In this document: piece after piece, positions 12,096-24,944 of the stretch
Position numbering within the stretch: the first letter of the stretch is position 1
Layout of the letters: each line of letters starts with the position of its first letter
Origin: Glandiceps talaboti
Lineage: Eukaryota > Hemichordata > Enteropneusta > Spengelidae
Direction: 5' to 3'
Assembly: GCF_964340395.1 (NCBI RefSeq)
Contig: NC_135556.1
Coordinates: 20,593,642-20,657,641, forward strand
DNA length: 64,000 nt
Translations under genes and position numbers: made by a program
Notes under the pieces: generated by a model
Seen by the model: the letters and a program-made list of their open reading frames with translations, nothing else
Database searches by the model: none
What the model was told of the DNA's origin: nothing

Positions 12096-14086
12096 GAGAT
12101 TTAATCAAAGGGATTAGTTTTATAAATTCCAATCTCAGCATTTACCTTTCATTGCAAAATCAGGGATGCAGATAGCAGTAATGTATATGCATAATAATGT
12201 ATGACTGAAAAGGGGAACGACATTCTAGGAAATAGTCATTTTTGTAATGTTTGCCGAGATAGTTATTTCATGATTTCAGATAATAAACACTTAGTATACT
12301 GATGTTATCCTATCGTATATACATGTCTGCTGACTCCTGCGAGGCAATGGTGTGTACATGTCCACGGTCAGGAACTAAACTGAACACGCCTCATTTTTTA
12401 AGACATACACAGAGGTTTTAGTGCAAATATGAATGGTGTCTCTAGATACAAATCTTCTTAATTTATTGACCACTTTGCCATTTGATTTTGAACATTGTGG
12501 TAAAAGTCAAAGGTCTAGATATCAAAAGAAAGCTTACCTGTGGAGAATAGTCATTTAAATTGATTTTGTTTATTCAACTTGAGTTAACATAGAAACCATT
12601 TGGTCATTTCACCTTGAAAATGACAATGGTCAATGTCTCATTAGAAAGATCACCATTGATAACGTGAGAGTAGACACTTGAATGGTGTCGATATGTATCA
12701 CACTTTTGGAGATAACGGGCAAAATGTGCTTTTTATCACAAATATGTCCGCTATTTTACTATACGGGTAAATAGCCTAGAGTTTATCATATCCGTGTCTT
12801 CGAATCTCTTCGAAACTCTTGTCACGTCTAGCTCAATAAGGTCCTGAGATGAAATTTCAAATTCCAATGAAGCCACCTTCATAGTCATTAGTTAACACCA
12901 TGTCCTTGTTTAATGAATCACATAAGTCTCCCCAATACGTTATTAAGTGTTTATTGGGATGGAGCACTTACATATTATTTGTCCAAAGATGGTACATTTG
13001 TCACATCAGTACACTACTTATACATTGTTTACATCATTCGAACAGTCTTGGGTGTACTCATTTGCTTGAACAATTTTCCATTGAGATAGGGTGAAAAGAG
13101 ATCTTCGAAGCCACGAACAGCCTCTAGACTACTGGTTAATCAATGGTACCATTCCAAAATATACAATCATTTCATGTCATTGCTAACTTGTATTTGGCCA
13201 AGGTTAGTATAGTGATTGCTTATAAGCTTGTTCGGTGTATATGCAATAAAATCATGATATCAATGACGTCACTGTACTTTTACCTGGGAGCTACGTGCGG
13301 ACTAGGGATTTAATTCAAGGATGTTCCTAGTTCAAAATATACGCGACATTTACGAGTATTCACAGTGCATCTTCACTTGTGCGATTTACGTGTTTATATT
13401 GTGATAGTGACAATTAAACGCAGACTGCAACTGTAATATGAAACAGTTGTTTCATTATACTATTCCAGAATTTCAGCATTAGCTATAATTTTCACTCAGA
13501 TATGCACTTGTGGCGTCACCATCTTACAACCGGTGATGCGATCTTTTTCTAATCCTGCCATATAGACTAGCTGTAGATTTTGTTTTATTGTTTTGCCAGA
13601 AATATAGGGTCAATTGGGTTGTGAGAAATATAGAAATAGCTAGAGCTGTCCTATTAACTAACATCAATGTGTATGGATTAGTATCTAGTATTCTCGACCC
13701 ACGCCCCTGTAATTACTGAAGGCTCCCTCAATAATGTTTACACTAGTCTTGTATCAGGCGAAATATCTCACGTTTAACTTGTCAATGTAAATCGTAACAC
13801 GAATTCTCATCAGTCACACTATCCGACAAGCTCTTAGGCTAGTTGATCGATGCCTAACTATACGACACTTCAGGCAATGCCAAAACAACGTACGGCATAA
13901 TTGTCAGTACCACTTCAAGAACCCATGAATTACAGTGATAAAGGAACAGATACATAATCAACTCGTCTGTTAGGTACACTATGCCGGACACCCCCGCACA
14001 TCGGTCAACCCCTTTATGTAAGGATGGAGCGACAGGACGTAATATTTTACTGTTTAACAATCAAACAGAATGTGATGTTATTTCAA
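12096..14086. other. 5' flank of OATP gene A, non-coding
   Basis: I see no exon that splices to gene A, although at least one 5' non-coding exon is expected here because an acceptor-like TTTCTTAAAG precedes the start. One full CRE octamer lies at 13264-13271. The rest is AT-rich unique-looking sequence. Confidence 0.35.
13264..13271. promoter_or_regulatory. CRE octamer upstream of OATP A
   Basis: TGACGTCA, the full palindromic CREB/ATF site, lies about 1.2 kb before the predicted start of OATP A. A function is inferred only from the match and from the clustering of the same octamer upstream of genes B and C. Confidence 0.35.
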
Positions 14087-14201
14087 GATCTAGCCTGGAA
14101 TCCATGCGATTGGATTTTTTTTATATACGTCTTTCCAATCAATGGAAAGACGAATGTAAAAAATCCAAGCGGCACATGGATTCCAGGCTACTTAAGATCT
14201 C
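14087..14201. repeat. Hairpin-forming inverted repeat
   Basis: The arms carry TAGCCTGGAATCCATG, GGATTTTTT and ACGTCTTTCCA on the left and their reverse complements on the right, around an ATCAA loop near 14140. The whole stretch can fold into one near-continuous stem. It is immediately followed by a second, larger inverted repeat, so the two may be nested or adjacent foldback elements. Confidence 0.65.
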
Positions 14202-14204
14202 TCT

Positions 14205-14550
14205 CCACCACTGGCACTTGTTTCCCGAGACACGTATCAGAATGTTTCTATCAGAATAAATAAAATGTTGATAGTATCGATAATATTGACGAGTTTAGCC
14301 AATTGTATATGAAAGGGGTAAAATAACAATTGTTTCTGTGATTGTGCAAGTCCACTCACTACGAGAATATAGACTATATCTCTATAGTCTATATCTCGCG
14401 GTGAGTGGACTTGCGCGATCACAGAAACAAGTGTTATTTTACCTCTTTCATACAATATTGCCTAAATACGTCAATATTATCAACATTTTATTGTATTCTG
14501 ATAGAAAAAATTCCGGGAAACAAGTGCCTGTGCTCTTCACTCTGATATTC
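14205..14550. repeat. Long inverted repeat (foldback element)
   Basis: From outside in, the matched arms carry GGCACTTGTTTCCCG, TCTATCAGAATA, AAATGTTGATA, GTAAAATAACA, TTGTTTCTGTGAT and GTCCACTCAC. They meet at a short centre near 14377 (TATAGACTATA). Arms of about 165 bp are diverged by scattered substitutions. This explains why open frames on the two strands here look alike. No transposase is present. Confidence 0.65.
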
Positions 14551-14874
14551 GAAGGCAAGGGTGGCCTCTACATTCCATAAACGATGTAACGATTCCCATT
14601 CTCGCTGTTCTCGAAAGTTAACAAAAGTCTAATCTCTTGCATCAAAGACGTTGGAGAGACACGTCTAAAATTGCATAAGTATTATTTCACACAAACAACA
14701 TATAAAAAAGCAAGTTGGTTACCTGACGTGGTATGAAACTACTTTTGGATATGCAAGACTGAGCAAGGAGATAGCTTTTTATTCGACTTTAATATAAACA
14801 AAGTTCTACTTACCCTGAATGGTACAGCACCTTCCAACCGAGTCGAAGAAGTGTGTCTAACCACTTGAAAGCGG

Positions 14875-16410
14875 GGTAGCAGTAATTTCTCAAGGAAAAA
14901 ACCACTGGTACACGTACACAGGTATTAACCGTTCTTGATCATATGTGGATTTTTAGAACAACATGCGTGAGGTCGAATATGAGAATCAAATCCTTGTAGC
15001 CCTGCCTGACAATACATACTCCAATTGAATTGACAGGAAATGAAAGATTGAGATCATAGTTTCAAGGGAACGTTTTAGACACTTTTCTGTCCCTCATAGT
15101 CTCGCCTTACCCTTCCCTTCACGTGGTATACGCGGGTCAAGTCAATTTAAGAGTGATATCATTATTTGTTATACGAAATGCATCATAAATTACACGATAT
15201 GTTTGAAATGTTGATTTTGTTTACGAGCAAATATTGCTAATCAAATATCACTATCAGTGAAATACAAAATACTGACAGACACATTGTACATCGATAGCAT
15301 ACTGGTTATGGCCGGTAAGCTATTACAAGGTACATTTTTCCGTATTAAAAAACCATGGTGGCTCTAGATCTCTTAATTTCATCATGCATTCGTCCTAGAA
15401 TGAATGGGAGAAATGCAGGGGGATGGTTTAAGAGCCCTGCTGTTAATAAAAAATGTATTATTCGAAGTACTACTTGTCTGCAAAGAATCGCCGTTTCGGG
15501 ACGCTCTCACGCATCGGCCAACCTGAATGATCAATGCCAAGCTCGTTTATGTAAAATTCTTGTTATAAATTAATTCGGTACAACGTTAACCTAGATTGAT
15601 TCACCTACGTTTTAATCATTTTGTCTATTTGTAGATCATACTTTATGTATCAAACTTGTTGGTGCCGATCGAGTAACGAGAGTCCTTGTGATCTGTCGCG
15701 GCAAGTTTGTTTGTTTGTTTTGGGTTGTTTTTTTAATGCAACATGTGACACCCCATCATCATCACAACACATTTGATATTCTCCAGTCACACGATCTCTG
15801 CATTATTACTCAAATTTGTAGAGGAATCAGATAACCCATTAAAATGATACGTCGAATCATGTGAAATACAAATTAAATTTCATTATAGATTATGGCGGCC
15901 ACATTTGAAAATACCGACCATCTTTGATTTTTCAAATATCCAATTGGATGGATTAGAAGATTAACCCATTGAGCATACCAAGGCTAACTTTCATGTTTGT
16001 AAGACTATCTGAACGACTGAACGTTGCTTTGAGTAGGTCTGTATTAAAACAAAAGTCCTCTGTCGCCAACGATGGCATAGCAGTCACATATCAAACACCG
16101 TGTCGGTAAGTTTGATAGCAGGAAAAACGACGTATAAACCGCTTTTAAGAAAGTACCCGCATTGTCTGTGAAATTCGATGCTGTAAAACAATATGTTCAA
16201 AAAACTACATTTCTCATAATTATAATAACCATGGCCTCAGATACATAAGTTTGGAAGTACGCGCAACTGATCTCACATGTACAAAAGAATGTGTCATTTG
16301 CAAGTATGTGGTAAACGTCCCTATCACCATTTTCTATAACGCGCCATCAATCATATTCTTTGTTTTGCCGTCCGTCCACATGCTGGTAGTTTTGTCGGTA
16401 TATTTAGAAA
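14875..16410 (+). repeat. Partial third copy of the OATP B/C upstream block
   Basis: This block is colinear with about 18590-20345 and 34310-36135. Shared landmarks are GTAGCAGTAATTTCTCAAG at the start, GACAATACATACTCCAATTG, AAACCATGGTGGCTCT, a GAATCGCC...CGTTTCGGGAC region and GTGTCATTTG near the end. It stops near TTTTGTCGGTATATTTAGA. It contains no OATP exon, so an upstream segment was duplicated without its gene, or the gene part was lost. Confidence 0.7.
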
Positions 16411-17105
16411 CAGATTTAAACTGAATGCCTTCAATTCCCTAAGGGTATAGTCTTGCAATTTTATGATTTATGCAAGAAATTTAGCTCTATATCTGTGATT
16501 TTTCAAGTCCCAATGTAAGTAAATTGTCAAAAATGTTCAAATGCCCGCCTCCTATTCTCAGCACACGAAAATTTGCCATCGTCGACTTCACTCAGTTTTC
16601 ATGATCCCCTACGGCAAATAATAAACGAAATTCTAACCCACATAACATTGCTATAATTACGCATCGGAAAGTGTACATACTTCATGGTAAGCATCGTAAC
16701 AGTAGAACGACTTTAATACAGTGAAGTTATACAGTATTATTGCCCCACTTCATCACTGGGTGAAGTGTATACATTACTGTTTTGACCTACAGACGTACCA
16801 TCTGCTCCAAATCCTACAAGTTTCTGCTTCCAACTTTCATCAACTTTGTCATATATAGATTTTATTGAGTGGCGCGCCCTCAATGTACACTAAAAATCAA
16901 TTATTCATACCAAAATGTATGTGGATCTGGTAAAAAATGACTGAAAGCGTTAAATTTATACAAACGATGATGACATAGTTCATTCCCGGGAGTGCATCGT
17001 GTTACTCGATATATTTTTAGTTACAGAAAACTCACGCGATAACTTATCCAGGTGGGTGGATCATTCGCAAATGAACTTGTTTCAAACGAGCGTAGTCACT
17101 GCACT
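16411..17105. other. Non-coding spacer before the segmental duplication
   Basis: The sequence appears unique within the window. No exon or element was recognised. Confidence 0.3.
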
Positions 17106-20100
17106 ATATTGCATCAAGTGGTATCAATACGAATATGTTTATTGGAGTTGTTGCATATATTGTGACCCAGTTCGCTACCTCCTTCCCTGCATTACCTTCT
17201 AGGGTAACTTAAAAGTTGATTCATGTCAGAGTATTTAATGTATCGCTATATTAATACTTATATTTGTGCAAAGTGTAGTATTAAAAAGTTTCTTTTTCTT
17301 TTTTCTCTATGATAGTTAACTTGCCAAATATTATTATTTGTGAAAGAAAGTATCTAGCAGTTTATGTTGTAAAGTTATATTCATGTCAATAGGAGAGGAA
17401 TTTTACAAGCATGTTTACAGAGTTTTTGATATTTGTCAACCACTCCGTTTGTTGCATGTTCCTCTGAAGTGACTCTTTATCATTGACATTCTACTTTGGC
17501 AGCAGGCTGATATATAATTTTTTTTAAAGTTCTGAGAGTTTTTTAATATATAAAATGTTGCATCCGTATTTGTTTACATAAAATAGTTTGATATCACCTA
17601 GGAACAATGAAAGACTGCATGGTCATATTGAACTAAATATTTTCAGTAAAGTGGAAAGGGAAATTTGAAACATTCAATACCGTATAGCATATCGGTATAC
17701 CACATTAGTAGTAGTACTTGAAAGCTGTGTGATGGAACGAGCTGATGGATATTTTATATATATTCCTTGTGTTGTGATAGTGCATGCAATCATTGGAATC
17801 TGAGGGCTTTTGCTCTAAATGCATTTTGACATGTTTTTTGAAACTGATTTTTGCACATAGCAGAGGAAGTGGCTAATTTACAGCAATTCTGGTCCTGGAT
17901 ATGTTCAACTTTGAAGCTGCTTTCTACACATTTAAGAAATTGGTATTTTTGGACCAAAAACAACAAGTGCCATTCAACTTCAACTTGGTGTTTTTTGTTG
18001 TTGTTATTGTTGGAAAACGGCTGACCAACTATTAAAAGTTTGATTTTCCCGTATGTGAGGCGTCATGAAGTCAATTTATTTTTTCAGGTACACCCCCCAT
18101 GACCCACATTATTTTTTTCAGGTACCCCCCCCCCCAACACTATGCATATTTTTTCGAGGACCCTCCTCCAACTTGATCTCCCGATTCCCCCATAAGTTTT
18201 CGTGAAACCAGCCTTATATCATAAATGCTTGTGGGGGGGGGGGGTGATACCATAGAGCTTGCTTACAAATATTGAACATATTAACCTCACCTTAGACGGC
18301 GCGCCTTCAATTGGTCACCAAGAAAAAGATGTGAATTGCTTCTGCATATGGAAAAAATAATTTGATGCAGGACTGATAATAGAAAAAAAATTGCTGTCAC
18401 AGTGATGGGGAAAACATTGCTGCCATACCCACTCCCCCCCCCCGAAATCAAATGATTCTCTCCTAAGTGCTTTGATTGTTACTGTCTGGGATCGGAGGTG
18501 TCTCTCTTTATTATTACGCTATGTTACGTGTACACCACAATGACATTTGCAACGGTAGGTTGTCGGCCTTGGGTAATCAGGGCAGGGGGGTAGCAGTAAT
18601 TTCTCAAGAAAAAACCACTACTTCACAGGTATTAACCGTTCTTGATCATATGTGAATTTCTAGAACAACGTGCGTGGGGTCTAATATAAGAATCAAATCC
18701 ATGTAGCCCTGACTGACAATACATACTCCAATTGAATTGACAGGAAATGAAAGATTGAGACCATAGTTTCAGGGGATGTTTTAGACACTTTTCTGCCCCT
18801 CAGAGTCTCACCTTACCCTTTCACGTGGTTTACCCGGGTCAGTCAACTTCATTATGAGTGATATCATTAACTGTTACGAAATACATCATAAATTACATGA
18901 TGTTTGAAATGTCGATTTTGTTTACGAGCAAATATTGCTTATCAAACATTACTATCAGTGAAATACAAAGTACTAACGGACACATTGTACATCGATTCGA
19001 ATAGCATACTGGTTATGACCGGTAAGCTATTACAAGCACAGGCCCTCTAATCATTAAAAAAATCATACGCATTGATTCGAGTGCCAGTGATTAATACAAG
19101 GTACATTTTCCATATTAAAAAACCATGGTGGCTCTCTTTGTGTAATTTCATCATACATTCGTCATTGAATGAATGAATGGGAGAAATGCAGGGGAATGTT
19201 TGAAGAGTCCTGCCCTTAATTTAAAAAAAGTGTATTATTCGACGTACTACTAGCATGTAGTAGTAGTCTGTAAATATGCACCGTTTCGTGGCGCCCTCAC
19301 GAATCGGCCAATTCAACCTGAATGATCAATGCGAAGCTTGTCTATGTAAAATTCTTGTTATGAAACCATTATGTCCAACGTTAACCTAGATTGATTCACC
19401 TATGTTTTAATCATGTTTTCTATTTTTTGATCACACTTTCTTTCTGCATCAAACGTTGAGTCCTTGTGATCTGTCGCAGCAAAGTTTGTTTGTTTTGGAT
19501 TGTTTTTGTTAATACAACATCATCATTCACAAAACATTTGATATTCTCCAGTCACGTGATCTTTGCATCATAACGCAAAGTTGTAGTGGAATCCACATTC
19601 ACTTGTAAGCTAATATGCCATTCCAGGATGGTAATATTCTAGCCTAGGATGATCATAATACAAAATAATGACATTATTACAGGTATTTACGATATTCTAA
19701 ATTTACCGTTGCCTGTGGTAATTACGGAATATACACATTAAATCATGTGAAATACACAATTTCATTATAGATTATGGCGAAAGGGCCAAGTAACATGGTG
19801 AACGCTTGCCATTCTAGGAAGGTAGCTTCGAATTTTTATACTATTTGAAATTAGACTGTTAACATGATAGTATACATTGTAATTGAGATAAGGTGAAGGT
19901 TATCAATGAATAATTTCATCACGGTGTTGAAGGCTGGATACGTTTATATGACGTACTATCTTGCTTTGAGTAGGTCTGTAAACAAAAGTTCCCTGTCGAC
20001 AACGATGCATAGCAGTCACATATCAAACACCGTGGCGGTAACTTTGATAGCAGTACTAATATATAACGACGTATCTTACAGTCTATATAAACCACTTTAA

Positions 20101-20347
20101 AAAGTACCTGTCTGTCTGTGGAATTCAATGCTTTAAAACAATATGTAAAAAAAAATACATTTATTGCGCATAACAATAATAACTGTGACCGGAAATACAT
20201 GAGTTTGGAAGTACGCGTAACTGATCTTACCTGTACAAAAAATGTGTCATTTGTAAGTATGTGGCGAACTGTTCCCTATCACCATTTTCTATAAGGCGCT
20301 ATCAATCAAATTTTTTGTTTGCCGCCCGCGTGCTAGTAATTTTGTCG

Positions 20348-20437
20348 GAAGAAGAAGAAGAAGAAGAAGAAGAAGAAGAAGAAGAAGAAGAAGAAGAAGA
20401 AGAAGAAGAAGAAGAAGAAGAAGAAGAAGAAGAAGAA
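20348..20437 (+). repeat. (GAA)30 microsatellite
   Basis: Thirty perfect GAA triplets. The same place in unit 2 (about 36135-36150) holds only TTTAGAAGGAGAAGAAACC and the third block holds no run, so the tract expanded in unit 1 from a short purine seed after duplication. The long glutamate run it seems to encode is an artefact of the repeat. Confidence 0.9.
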
Positions 20438-21045
20438 AATACATTTTTGTCAAAATTTCCGAGCAAGACCGTATTTCTTACTATTGTTATTGGAAACGGA
20501 GACAGTTCAAATATCTTCAGAGTAACTACACATATATCTAAACAGTTGTTTAATTATAAGACAATCAAACTTTGGACAATTACATTTCAACAGTGTAGTA
20601 GATTTAGGTACTAACAGAAAATCAATCAGCAGAAAATTGAATTTGACACGACATAGTAGCATTGTGGGTTTTTCTCAGATCAAGAAGCCAACCACTATGA
20701 TATTAAATTTGGTGTATGTACATAAAGGCGAGGCTTCACCATGGAAACAGTTCTGTAAATTCTCATCCCGTGCAATTAATGTCGTCAGTTGGACCCTCTG
20801 ACAACGGACATACAGACAGCATACACACGGACACGCTCTATCCATATACACATATATAGGTGAACTTAGTTAAGGTGAACCCTTATCATTATCTGATCAG
20901 ACTAGTACTGTTAAAGACTGTCCGGGCTCAGACCACCAAACAGGTCTGAAGTCTATAGGGCATGCATATCGAAAAGGGTCAGAACCTCCCGGGTCAAAGC
21001 ATTCAGCAAAAGGGAAATTTAAAGGGGTGCTAATGAGGGGATGAC

Positions 21046-21102
21046 TGACGTCAGCTTTGACGATAGCAACTTTATTAACTTTCTTACGTTTCAGTGACGT
21101 CA
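21046..21102. promoter_or_regulatory. Pair of full CRE octamers upstream of OATP B
   Basis: TGACGTCA occurs at 21046-21053 and again at 21095-21102. Both are kept in unit 2 at 36737-36744 and 36786-36793. Two full palindromic CREB/ATF sites within 60 bp, preserved in both copies, make a candidate cAMP/stress-responsive element about 3.9 kb before the B start codon. Binding is inferred. Confidence 0.4.
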
Positions 21103-22289
21103 CTTTCAACTAAATCTGCATTACGGTCATGGTTTACTGTCCCATATGCGACTCTATAGATTTTTAAATGTATAGGATGTGCTACTCACACGCTGCCTAT
21201 AATTTGACTTGCCCAGGCTTTCTAAGATACAGTATTTGCATTCAATGGATTTAGTATTGCACTATGCCACTTATATCCTGTCATTTGTATTTTGGCGAAT
21301 AAGGGTAAGTAATGATAATTTCACGACACTTTGATACTTTGCTAGCTTGCAGTTCACTTCGCCTTATACATTTTCATACCTAACATTATCCTGTCTTATC
21401 AAACACAAAAAGCAATTATTGATCTTGTCGAAATATTAACAAAGACCGTTCGAACGTTTTGACTTGCTTGCACCTGAATTTCAATCAATGGTAAATTCAA
21501 CCTAAAGGGTCAGATCTGAGAATAGTAAGGTTTTCAGTCTGGCTTGATGTTTGCATGTCAAATAATGTCGTGACGTTCCGATACATGTCCATGGTACGCT
21601 CACGAAAGGCACTGTTTGATTACCGATTGTTATTGATCGGCAAACACTTATTATTGCAAACTAGGGTACACATACATGTACCAGGCTACTGAAATATGTC
21701 AATATCTGTATCTTAACTCTTGCGTGGCCCAAGTTCCTTACCCAACAGCTGTTTATATCCATTAAATTCACTGGCATCACATCTCCCTTGCAGACTTTTA
21801 TGTCGATATCAAGGGCCAAGGAATGTCAGGTACTTTGCATAATCTTTAGATAACTTCAAATGGAAGCTGTCATTGTATTTTAGTTAGGTTAGTCGGGAAG
21901 ATATAGGCATTCGATGATTCGTGTCACGCTGCCAGCCAGCACTCATTACATTGTATTGTTAGCTAGATCAACGGATTGAGGCCACTCCTTGAACTTGTGA
22001 TTTGAAGTTCAAACACAGGTTATTGTGTAGATTAAAAATCACAAAGACAGAATAGGTTCTGTTTCTGAGCGATTGTTGTCATGGTGATACTTGTTAAGTG
22101 GTTAATAAGCCTGACAGGGCTGAACAACACGAAGTATGTATCTTACAGTCTATAGTCCAGCCAGACCTGCATTTCAATCACGTACTCAAGTGACACTCAA
22201 AAATCACAGTCAACAATCACAGTAACTACCCCTTTCAGCAGGAAATTGCGACGTTGACCATGATTATCAAGCTGCAACTGAGATTGTTT

Positions 22290-22705
22290 TCATCAAATAA
22301 CAACATATATTTTCACTAAAATTGGTCAATTACTTAAAAAATGACATTGCATCTCATACTCAGTGGTCAATATTATCTGTAGATAGTGTAGTGGCAAGTT
22401 TATCTAGAGTTAAAGCTCATTTTTGAACCTGTCACAGTGATGGAACTGTACTAGTTGTAACTTTAGTATAATTTTCCAATCAGACAACCACAATACCAGT
22501 AATTAAACATTGTACATGGTAATCGTGATTGCCGTTGATGGCGTGGACCCAAAATCATTTGATTTATCGAGCATATAGCTACATAAAATACGCATACCCA
22601 CAGTTGATGCAATACTGTTCATGGTGTACGATATTACAAGTATTTGTACCCATCAAAACACCTTCAAAAAACTGTTCCAGTTGCAGCTAGTGCATCTTTA
22701 ATTCA
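22290..22705 (-). repeat. Dispersed non-coding repeat, copy 2
   Basis: This is the reverse-complement relative of the sequence at 690-1050. Inverted ends of the type TACTAGTTGTAACT (about 22450) and CCAGTTGCAGCTAGTGCA (about 22680) bracket about 250 bp, as in a MITE. The duplicated unit carries the same element at about 38060-38520. Confidence 0.5.
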
Positions 22706-22968
22706 CTTCTGCAATAATGTGTATTGTACACCTATTCAGGAATACGTGAATGGATATATATTGTTTTCACACCCTTGACCCTGTGAATAGCTTTGATAAA
22801 AGTTTCCTTTGTTCAAGGTCTCTTAAGGGGTTGGTCATTGTTAAAGGGGGTTCAAAATGCCCCATACCACTGTGACAACCTTGAAAAAATATTCTTTATA
22901 CGTCTCGTAACTAGTAAATCCAAGCTATCTATTCTTATACTGCCTATTGTTCTCCCTTTAGGGGATAA

Positions 22969-22976
22969 TGACGTCA
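22969..22976. promoter_or_regulatory. CRE octamer upstream of OATP B
   Basis: TGACGTCA lies in the context GGATAATGACGTCATAGAGG, conserved in unit 2 at 38767-38774. Another octamer at 23971-23978 is kept at 39814-39821. These belong to the cluster discussed under findings. Confidence 0.35.
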
Positions 22977-24731
22977 TAGAGGGTACCATACCCTGTCAGT
23001 TAGTATAGTAAGCAATGGCGGACATTAGTAATACTGACTTTAATATTCGTCAGAATTTATCTGAGAGTGATCAATCTTCTTTCTATGACGATTTTACCAT
23101 GTTTGATGAATTGATTTGGCTTTTTATGTAGGTGTCGTGTCCTACGATAGCAACAATAGTGAAAATGCGAGTCATGTTGGAGAGTTTATCGGATTCAAGT
23201 TGATCGTCGAATTCTATTGCCGATTCGGACCTCGATATAGCTAGGAGCTCAAAGTACTGTTACAAGTCGATATCGAAATTCCTCTAATTATACTGTATTG
23301 ATTCAAAAAAATAATTCGAACAAAACATAATGTTCCGATTGCCGAATTTTTCCCGTCCAGAAGTTGATTGCTGCTAAAGATCAATGGCCTTTGACTACCT
23401 GGGCGAGACAATCAGCCTAATATAATTGTATTGTCTATATATGAAATAATAGTGACTGTAAATGTTTCACAGTTTTCGTTGTGGTATTGCATTGTCGTAT
23501 GCTTGGCTTGTGACAGTGAGTTTACATCTATTATTTTCGACCAGGGATGTCTCAGTCGAGGGCGCGATACTCTAGACTTACTGAGCCCGAGTCTGCGACC
23601 TACGTATTTTACCTGCATTTGGACTGGACAGAAGCAGACCTCATCGACTTGTTGGGGACTCGAATTATTGCGTGTTTTTGATTATGGTGTACAGGTGATT
23701 ATTAGGAGTCTTTAATTATCGGTAGTTGGGTAGTGTTGTCAAAGCAGCACTTTTGTTTCTCGTGTAGTCACCCCGGCGGTATGACTGTTCCCGATCAAAG
23801 CTGAAGTAGTGTACCTATGGACTCGGACCACTCTTAGGTTGAATTTACCCATATAATCCATATTTATCAATTAGATAATTGCAAAATTTTTAAAGTCATA
23901 CAGAAATAATGTCTCGAACTTCAAAACAAACAGACATCAGAGCAAACATGGCTCATATCTAATTGCAGGCTGACGTCAAGATTGTCCAATCACATAGAAT
24001 ATCATGATCACATTGCGATATTTGATTCGTTAGTTTCCTAAACTGTATACTTCTGATACCATGATTCGTTACAAAATTATTTTGATGAATATTAACTAGG
24101 CATGTTACATGCCATCGTAAGGGAAACCTTACAAGTTTCTATACACGAGTTGCTAAAGTCATTAAATGAAACCCCGAGACTCACGAAATCTCGTAATTCT
24201 TTTACAACTTACTGCTTGTAATAAAATCTGGTTAATAAACCCCCCTTTTCGTCATTTTTATCGATATCTAGCAAGTAACTTATATATGAACCTCAGCTTT
24301 TTAGTGGTACACAGTGATGTTTACATGCAATGACTCGGAGTGTGCCTCCTTGGAGCAAATCGAATCAAAAGTGTATTAGTGTCCTAATACGCCTTCTTGA
24401 AATTTTCCGTGGGTATTCTATAATACTACTATATTTTACTTTATTTGAGATGAAATATGTTTACTTTGTTGTTAAATGTGACACTAAAAAGCGACATGAG
24501 TGAGCGGGCTAAACTTATGCCTTTACAAATGACACAGATGATAGTCAGGTAGTGTGGGTAAACATCGATTCAGTAAAGGTTGGTTGGTTGGTTAAGACGT
24601 GTAGATTGTAGTTTGTGTTTACTAATGTCTATAACAACCATCAATGATGCATTTTTTTTCTTAATATTGTTGAGTTTTAGTCACCTGTTGACTACGCTCG
24701 TCATAGCCAGAATGCTAAAGTAGTCGCTGTA

Positions 24732-24739
24732 TGACGTCA
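24732..24739. promoter_or_regulatory. Promoter-proximal CRE of OATP B, lost in C
   Basis: TGACGTCA is followed by CAAATAGGCGTGGTCTAGG, about 150 bp before the 5' UTR acceptor of gene B. The matching place in unit 2 (about 40558-40575) reads TCTAACGTCAAAAATAGG, where a small deletion and substitutions leave only ACGTCA. If this is the promoter, B and C may differ in CREB/ATF response. Confidence 0.4.
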
Positions 24740-24891
24740 CAAATAGGCGTGGTCTAGGTGGGACCGGAAATACCCGAAAACAAGCATTTCTTTGCAGTAT
24801 GGTTATTTAAACAAAATGACTTGCGATTTGAGAGATTTTTTTTGTAAATCGTTTTTCTCTTTAATACATTATCATTTTATGTTTTCCATAG

Positions 24892-24944
24892 GATACCGTC
24901 TCAAATCACAAAAACAGCTTTCCCCTCGTCCTACACAAGTCACT
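24892..24944 (+). other. 5' untranslated start of OATP B exon with the first ATG
   Basis: A pyrimidine-rich acceptor TTTTCCATAG ends at 24891, so the first coding exon probably begins with 53 nt of 5' UTR, preceded by an unseen non-coding exon. The same acceptor and UTR are present in gene C (ending just before 40773). This argues against the longer open frame that extends upstream to 24792. Confidence 0.5.

Noticed and set aside
14237-14580. Similar open frames on opposite strands
   Set aside because: They are the two arms of one inverted repeat.
20261-20614. Open frame of 117 codons with a long glutamate run
   Set aside because: The run is the (GAA)30 microsatellite; the aligned DNA in unit 2 has no such frame.
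20897-21109. 70-codon minus-strand frame
   Set aside because: Non-coding upstream DNA of the duplication; no family resemblance and not supported in unit 2.
23016-23132. 38-codon frame starting MADISNTDFNIRQ, present in both duplication units
   Set aside because: Between the units two of three base changes alter the protein, so there is no sign of coding constraint; no splice context was seen.
23412-23715. Overlapping open frames on both strands, repeated at 39211-39502
   Set aside because: They persist only because the segment is duplicated; the C-terminal part is not kept between the copies.
24792-24944. Longer N-terminus for OATP B
   Set aside because: An acceptor TTTTCCATAG lies at the border, and the longer extension is not kept in gene C upstream of the same acceptor.
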